A DNA stretch of 64,000 nucleotides. It comes from Macrostomum hystrix. Its lineage: Eukaryota; Platyhelminthes; Macrostomidae. The stretch covers positions 5,317,001-5,381,000 of the forward strand of contig CATNEN010000001.1 in assembly GCA_950097015.1 (NCBI GenBank), written 5' to 3'. Position numbers and translations under genes: made by a program. Below, in pieces: positions 29,501-38,500 of the stretch. The notes under the pieces were generated by a model. It was given only the letters and a program-made list of their open reading frames with translations, had not been told where the DNA came from and did not search any database. Each line of letters opens with the position of its first letter. Positions within the stretch are counted from its first letter, which is position 1.

Positions 29501-32500
29501 AATTAATTAAATATTTGACTAAAGCACTTCAGATTACTATAAGTAGACGCAAAATTAACCTTATCGCCAACAGACTAATAAATTACTTATTTTCCAATTG
29601 TGAAGTGTAGATAACATTAAAACAACACTAGCACATTCTAGTAAAAGTAATAGTAAAAGTAATAGTAAAAGTCTAGTAATTCTAGAAAATTGATAAGTTA
29701 AGAGACATTTAGCAACTTTACGCTTAGAATTTTAGCGACAAATTGAACCTAAAACATTGATACATCTAAACTTAGTTTTTATGTAGCATAAAAACTAAGG
29801 GATTTCATATTGTCTTATAACCCAAGGGTGGGATTTCATATTGTCTCAGATCCCAAGGGTGGGATTTCAAATTGTCTTAGATCCCAAGGGTGGGATTTTA
29901 AATCACTTTAGATCCCAAGGGTGGGATTTTAAATCATCTTAGATCCCAAAGGTGGGATTTTAAATCACTTTAGATCCCAAGGGTGGGATTTTAAATCACT
30001 TATAGATCCCAAGGGTGGGATTCAAATAATCTTAGATCCCAAGGGTGGGATTTTAAATCACTTTAGATCCCAAGGGTGGGATTTCAAATAATCTTAGATC
30101 CAAGGTTGGGATTTCAAATCACTTTAGATCCCAAGGGTGGGATTTCAAATCATCTTAGATCCCAAAGGGTGGGATTTTAAATCACTTTAGATCCAAGGGT
30201 GGGATTTCAAATCACTTTAGATCCCAAGGGTGGGATTTCAAATCATCTTAGATCCCAAAGGGTGGGATTTTAAATCACTTTAGATCCAAGGGTGGGATTT
30301 CAAATCACTTTAGATCCCAAGGGTGGGATTTCAAATCATCTTAGATCCCAAGGGTGGGATTTCAAATCACTTTAGATCCCAAGGGTGGGATTTCAAATCA
30401 CTTTAGATCCCAAGGGTGGGATTTCAAATCACTTTAGATCCCAAGGGTGGGATTTCAAATCATCTTAGATCCCAAGGGTGGGACGTCAAATAGTTTTTTA
30501 ATACGAAGGTGGAATTTCAGTGTCTTGAAATTTTGAAAATTTTCCTAGACACCAAAATTTGTAAATTATAAGTATAGACTTAAAATGAAAGTCTTGAACC
30601 CAAATTACAGGTTAAAAATTACAAATTTAAAAACAAATTAAACATTTAGATTAAAAAACAAATTACACCCAAATTAAACCCAAACCCAAATTGGGTCGTG
30701 TCTTCATTCTCCCTCTCTCCTGACTTTATTCTTCCTCTCTCCTGATTATGACAGATTATGACTTAAAACCCGGAATCCCAAAAATGATAAAGAATAATTG
30801 ATCCCAATATACCTTCGTCGTCAGTGTGCCATTTTCGCTTCAGCTTGTTCATCTTCTCATCGTCTCTAGACAATGTGCCAGCTTTGCTTTTCAGAGTGGC
30901 CATGCGCTCCTGCTCATCCAGTTCTTGGATTAGGCCGTACTCGTCATGATTAGCAATGCCTGAATTATTGGATTAAGGTTAAATAAAATGAATACATTGA
31001 ATCACAACTAGATATATGATCATACTTTCTAATTAATGGGATTTCAGTTCCTAATCCCTTCCAAATCCCTCTAATCCCGCTTCTTAATCCCTCCGATCCC
31101 ACTTCCTAATCCCTCCGATCCCACTTTTTAATCCCTCCGATCCCACTTTTTAATCCCTCCGATCCAACTTATTAATCCCTCCGATCCCGCTTTTTAATCC
31201 CTCCGATCCCGCTTTTTAATCCCTCCGATCCCACTTTTCAATCCCTCCGATCCCGCTTTTTAATCCCTCCGATCCCACTTTTCAATCCCTCCGATCCCAC
31301 TTCTTAATCCCTCCGATCCCACTTTTTAATCCCTCCGATCCCGCTTTCTAATCCCTCCGATCCCACTTCTCAATCCCTCCGATCCCACTTCCTAATCCCT
31401 CCGATCCCACTTCCTAATCCCTCTGATCCCGCTTCTTAATCCCTTCGATCCTACTTCCTAATCCCTCCGATCCCCCTTCTTAATCCCTCCGATCCCACTT
31501 CCCAATCCCTACATAATCCGTTCCTAATTAAAAAATGACACTCTACTGACCCATTCTGGCACAGATTGTGGGCATGATATCCCGAACAGAGAGGGCGTCG
31601 TCGATTTCCATTGTCTTCCGAGTGCCGTCCATTGTGCGGATCTGGAGTCGACGAATTCGACTCTTGTACACCACCAGGTCCTGGGGTGATGGGGTAGGAT
31701 AGAGAAACAATCAGCTACGATATCTCTATTTAGACATTTTTTAGATGTGGAGATTAGACACGTCTAAAGAAAATGAGATTAGACATCTATAAAGATTAGA
31801 AGATTAGACATCACTAAAGAAAAGAAAATTAGACATCTCTAAAGAAAAGGAGATTAGACATCTCTTTAGATTCTGAAGTGCTAAGGATCTAAAGATGTCT
31901 AAAGATAAAGTCATCTAAAGATGTCTCTTTAGTTTTACGGGAATTGATAGTTAAATAGGTAAATACGAGTTAAACAACTTTTATATTTGCTTGAGTAAAT
32001 TTTTTACAGAGCTAGGCATTAGTCAGACGTTCTAGAAAGTGTTAATCTAGTTATTATTTAACTGTGCAACAAGCCTTAATACTGTAGTCTCTACTAATTT
32101 AATCATTAACACTTAGCAGTCAGTGTTTGCCTAACCCATATCTATACTTTTAACAATATCAAGCTTCATAGCATCGACAACAACATTTACTAGTCTTGAT
32201 TTTAAATATTTTTGTTCAATCTTCTAACTGCAGAAGAAATGGAGTAAACCATTTATGTACAAGTCAGTTATGCTTTTCTTTCTTCAACTTTCTTTCCTTA
32301 CAAAGACCCAGCGACACCAACTGGCAATGGCAAAAGCCTTCAAACCGTCTTCCATATGCGTCACGCTAATAGGGTGAGGGGGGGCCCAAATGGAAAAGTA
32401 GACTAAAGGAATTTTTCACTCCTCCGCATATAGTGAGCGGATGTGTGCGTTTGAAAAGCTAGAAAAAGTGTGGCTGAACTAAGCGCATTAGTTTTCTCTC

Positions 32501-35500
32501 TACCTCCTTCACTTCGTGTATATATAAATGTATGTAAATGTAAAACTTCTATCGACATTTTGGATGCAAAGCAAGGAGTTAAGTGTGCGCAAATACTATA
32601 CTGTACAGATGATATTGGCTAGGCGAATGAACACTAGATGTACATAATATAGCCTCTATTCCTCTCTCTCTCTTCCTCTACATCGCAATCTTCCAGTCTT
32701 CCACTGTAATCCACGATAGCAATAATTCAAGTCTATATGTTTACTATAACTTAGTTTAACTAAGCACATGTCTATAAATAAATATATGCATTTATATAAA
32801 TATTGGGTCCGATTCGATTAAAACTAACTTAAAACTAAATATAAACAACATTCTAACACTTTTTGCACAGTTAAAAGCAATGTAAATACAGATGGCAACC
32901 TCTTCTATATAATCAGCTTATCGTTTCTTAGCATGTTCGACAATCGATAATTGTGCAAAGATAATAAAAATAAAAATAATAATAATGATACGAGAGACGG
33001 GGAATGAAGACGGTAGAGGGAGAATAAAGACAGGAGAGAGGGAGAATAAAGACAGGAGAGAGGGAGAATGAAGACAGGAGAGAGGGAGAATGAAGACAGG
33101 AGAGAGGGAGAATGAAGACAGGAGAGAGGGAGAACGAAGACAGGAGAGAGGGAGAATGAAGACAGGAGAGAGGGAGAATGAAGACAGGAGAGAGGGAGAA
33201 TGAAGACAGGAGAGAGGGAGAATGAAGACAGGAGAGAGGGAGAATAAAGACAGGAGAGAGGGAGAATGAAGACAGGAGAGAGGTAGCATGAAGACAGGAG
33301 AGAGGGAGAACGAAGACAGGAGAGAGGGAGAGTGAAGACAGGAGAGAGGTAGCATGAAGACAGGAGAGAGGGAGAATGAAGACAGGAGAGAGGGAGAACG
33401 AAGACAGGAGAGAGGGAGAATGAAGACAGGAGAGAGGGAGAATGAAGACAGGAGAGAGGAAGAATGAAGACAGGGGAGAGGTAGCATGAAGACAGGAGAG
33501 AGGGAGAATGAAGACAGGAGAGAGGGAGAATGAAGACAGGAGAGAGGGAGAACGAAGACAGGAGAGAGGGAGAATATAGACAGGAGAGAGGGAGAACGAA
33601 GACAGGAGAGAGGGAGAATGAAGACAGGAGAGAGGGAGCATGAAGACAGGAGAGAGGGAGAATGAAGACAGGAGAGAGGGAGCATGAAGACAGGAGAGAG
33701 GGAGAATGAAGACAGGAGAGAGGGAGAATGAAGACAGGAGAGAGGGAGAATGAAGACAGGAGAGAGGGAGAATGAAGACAGGAGAGAGGGAGAATGAAGA
33801 CAGGAGAGAGGGAGAATGAAGACAGGAGAGAGGGAGAATGAAGACAGGAGAGAGGGAGAATGAAGACAGGAGAGAGGGAGAATGAAGACAGGAGAGAGGG
33901 AGAATGAAGACAGGAGAGAGGGAGAATGAAGACAGGAGAGAGGGAGAATGAAGACAGGAGAAAGGGAGAATGAAGACAGGAGAGAGGGAGAATGAAGACA
34001 GGAGAGAGGGAGAATGAAGACAGGAGAGAGGGAGAATGAAGACAGGAGAGAGGTAGCATGAAGACAGGAGAGAGGGAGAATGAAGACAGGAGAGAGGGAG
34101 AACGAAGACAGGAGAGAGGGAGAACGAAGACAGGAGAGAGGGAGAATATAGACAGGAGAGAGGGAGAACGAAGACAGGAGAGAGGGAGAATGAAGACAGG
34201 AGAGGGAGAATGAAGACAGGAGAGAGGGAGCATGAAGACAGGAGAGAGGGAGAATGAAGACAGGAGAGAGGGAGAATGAAGACAGGAGAGAGGGAGAATG
34301 AAGACAGGAGAAAGGGAGAATGAAGACAGGAGAGAGGGAGAATGAAGACAGGAGAGAGGGAGAATGAAGACAGGAGAGAGGGAGCATGAAGACAGGAGAG
34401 GGAGAATGAAGACAGGAGAGAGGGAGCATGAAGACAGGAGAGGGAGAATGAAGACAGGAGAGAGGGAGAATGAAGACAGGAGAGAGGGAGCATGAAGACA
34501 GGAGAGAGGGAGAATGAAGACAGGAGAGAGGGAGCATGAAGACAGGAGAGGGAGAATGAAGACAGGAGAGAGGGAGCATGAAGACAGGAGAGGGAGAATG
34601 AAGACAGGAGAGAGGGAGAATGAAGACAGGAGAGAGGGAGAATGAAGACAGGAGAGAGGGAGAATGAAGACAGGAGAAAGGGAGAATGAAGACAGGAGAG
34701 AGGGAGAATGAAGACAGGAGAGAGGGAGAATGAAGACAGGAGAGAGGGAGCATGAAGACAGGAGAGGGAGAATGAAGACAGGAGAGAGGGAGAATGAAGA
34801 CAGGAGAGAGGGAGAATGAAGACAGGAGAGAGGGAGAATGAAGACAGGAGAAAGGGAGAATGAAGACAGGAGAGAGGGAGAATGAAGACAGGAGAGAGGG
34901 AGAATGAAGACAGGAGAGAGGGAGAATGAAGACAGGAGAAAGGGAGAATGAAGACAGGAGAGAGGGAGAATGAAGACAGGAGAGAGGGAGAATGAAGACA
35001 GGAGAGAGGGAGAATGAAGACAGGAGAGAGGGAGCATGAAGACAGGAGAGGGAGAATGAAGACAGGAGAGAGGGAGCATGAAGACAGGAGAGGGAGAATG
35101 AAGACAGGAGAGAGGGAGAATGAAGACAGGAGAGAGGGAGAATGAAGACAGGAGAGAGGGAGAATGAAGACAGGAGAAAGGGAGAATGAAGACAGGAGAG
35201 AGGGAGAATGAAGACAGGAGAGAGGGAGAATAAAGACAGGAGAGAGGGAGAATGAAGACAGGAGAGAGGGAGAATGAAGACAGGAGAGAGGGAGAATGAA
35301 GACAGGAGAGAGGGAGAACGAAGACAGGAGAGAGGGAGAATGAAGACAGGAGAGAGGGAGAATGAAGACAGGAGAGAGGGAGAATGAAGACAGGAGAGAG
35401 GGAGAATGAAGACAGGAGAGAGGGAGAATAAAGACAGGAGAGAGGGAGAATGAAGACAGGAGAGAGGTAGCATGAAGACAGGAGAGAGGGAGAACGAAGA

Positions 35501-38500
35501 CAGGAGAGAGGGAGAGTGAAGACAGGAGAGAGGTAGCATGAAGACAGGAGAGAGGGAGAATGAAGACAGGAGAGAGGGAGAACGAAGACAGGAGAGAGGG
35601 AGAATGAAGACAGGAGAGAGGGAGAATGAAGACAGGAGAGAGGAAGAATGAAGACAGGGGAGAGGTAGCATGAAGACAGGAGAGAGGGAGAATGAAGACA
35701 GGAGAGAGGGAGAATGAAGACAGGAGAGAGGGAGAACGAAGACAGGAGAGAGGGAGAATATAGACAGGAGAGAGGGAGAACGAAGACAGGAGAGAGGGAG
35801 AATGAAGACAGGAGAGAGGGAGCATGAAGACAGGAGAGAGGGAGAATGAAGACAGGAGAGAGGGAGCATGAAGACAGGAGAGAGGGAGAATGAAGACAGG
35901 AGAGAGGGAGCATGAAGACAGGAGAGAGGGAGAATGAAGACAGGAGAGAGGGAGCATGAAGACAGGAGAGAGGGAGAATGAAGACAGGAGAGAGGGAGAA
36001 TGAAGACAGGAGAGAGGGAGAATGAAGACAGGAGAGAGGGAGAATGAAGACAGGAGAGAGGGAGAATGAAGACAGGAGAGAGGGAGAATGAAGACAGGAG
36101 AGAGGGAGAATGAAGACAGGAGAGAGGGAGAATGAAGACAGGAGAGAGGGAGAATGAAGACAGGAGAGAGGGAGAATGAAGACAGGAGAGAGGGAGAACG
36201 AAGACAGGAGAGAGGGAGAATATAGACAGGAGAGAGGGAGAACGAAGACAGGAGAGAGGGAGAATGAAGACAGGAGAGAGGGAGCATGAAGACAGGAGAG
36301 AGGGAGAATGAAGACAGGAGAGAGGGAGCATGAAGACAGGAGAGAGGGAGAATGAAGACAGGAGAGAGGGAGAATGAAGACAGGAGAGAGGGAGAATGAA
36401 GACAGGAGAGAGGGAGAATGAAGACAGGAGAGAGGGAGAATGAAGACAGGAGAGAGGGAGAATGAAGACAGGAGAGAGGGAGAATGAAGACAGGAGAGAG
36501 GGAGAATGAAGACAGGAGAGAGGGAGAATGAAGACAGGAGAGAGGGAGAATGAAGACAGGAGAGAGGGAGAATGAAGACAGGAGAGAGGGAGAATGAAGA
36601 CAGGAGAGAGGGAGAATGAAGACAGGAGAGAGGGAGAATGAAGACAGGAGAGAGGGAGAATGAAGACAGGAGAGAGGGAGAATGAAGACAGGAGAGAGGG
36701 AGAATGAAGACAGGAGAAAGGGAGAATGAAGACAGGAGAGAGGGAGAATGAAGACAGGAGAGAGGGAGAATGAAGACAGGAGAGAGGGAGAATGAAGACA
36801 GGAGAGAGGTAGCATGAAGACAGGAGAGAGGGAGAATGAAGACAGGAGAGAGGGAGAACGAAGACAGGAGAGAGGGAGAACGAAGACAGGAGAGAGGGAG
36901 AATATAGACAGGAGAGAGGGAGAACGAAGACAGGAGAGAGGGAGAATGAAGACAGGAGAGGGAGAATGAAGACAGGAGAGAGGGAGCATGAAGACAGGAG
37001 AGAGGGAGAATGAAGACAGGAGAGAGGGAGAATGAAGACAGGAGAGAGGGAGAATGAAGACAGGAGAAAGGGAGAATGAAGACAGGAGAGAGGGAGAATG
37101 AAGACAGGAGAGAGGGAGAATGAAGACAGGAGAGAGGGAGCATGAAGACAGGAGAGGGAGAATGAAGACAGGAGAGAGGGAGCATGAAGACAGGAGAGGG
37201 AGAATGAAGACAGGAGAGAGGGAGAATGAAGACAGGAGAGAGGGAGAATGAAGACAGGTAAGAATGGGAATGAAGATAGGAGAGAGGGAGAATGAAGACA
37301 GGAGAGAGGGAGAATGAAGATAGGAGAGAGGGAGAATGAAGACAGGAGAGAGGGAGAATGAAGACAGGAGAGAGGGAGAATGAAGACAGGAGAGAGGGAG
37401 AATGAAGACAGGAGAAAGGGAGAATGAAGACAGGAGAGAGGGAGAATGAAGACAGGAGAGAGGGAGAATGAAGACAGGAGAGAGGGAGAATGAAGTCAGG
37501 GGAGAGGGAGAATGAAGACAGGAGAGAGGGAGCATGAAGACAGGAGAGAGGGAGAATGAAGTCAGGAGAGAGGGAGAATGAAGACAGGAGAGGGAGAATG
37601 AAGACAGGAGAGAGGGAGAATGAAGACAGGAGAGAGGGAGAATGAAGACAGGAGAGAGGGAGAATGAAGTCAGGAGAGAGGGAGAATGAAGACAGGAGAG
37701 GGAGAATGAAGACAGGAGAGAGGGAGAATGAAGACAGGAGAGAGGGAGAATGAAGACAGGAGAGAGGGAGAATGAAGACAGGAGAAAGGGAGAATGAAGA
37801 CAGGAGAGAGGGAGAATGAAGACAGGAGAGAGGGAGAATGAAGACAGGAGAGAGGGAGCATGAAGACAGGAGAGGGAGAATGAAGACAGGAGAGAGGGAG
37901 AATGAAGACAGGAGAGAGGGAGAATGAAGACAGGAGAGAGGGAGAATGAAGACAGGAGAAAGGGAGAATGAAGACAGGAGAGAGGGAGAATGAAGACAGG
38001 AGAGAGGGAGAATGAAGACAGGAGAGAGGGAGAATGAAGACAGGAGAGAGGGAGAATGAAGTCAGGGGAGAGGGAGAATGAAGACAGGGGAGAGGAAGAA
38101 TGAAGACAGGAGAGAGGGAGAATGAAGACAGGAGAGAGGGAGAATGAAGACAGGAGAGAGGTAGCATGAAGACAGGAGAGAGGGAGCATGAAGACAGGAG
38201 AGAGGGAGAATGAAGACAGGAGAGAGGGAGAATGAAGACAGGAGAGAGGGAGAATGAAGACAGGAGAGAGGGAGAATGAAGACAGGAGAGAGGGAGAATG
38301 AAGACAGGAGAGAGGGAGAATGAAGTCAGGGGAGAGGGAGAATGAAGACAGGAGAGAGGGAGAATGAAGACAGGAGAGAGGGAGAATGAGGACAGGGGAG
38401 AGGGAGAACGAAGACAGGAGAGAGGGAGAATGAAGACAGGAGAGAGGGAGAATGAAGACAGGAGAGAGGGAGCATGAAGACAGGGGACAGGGAGAATGAA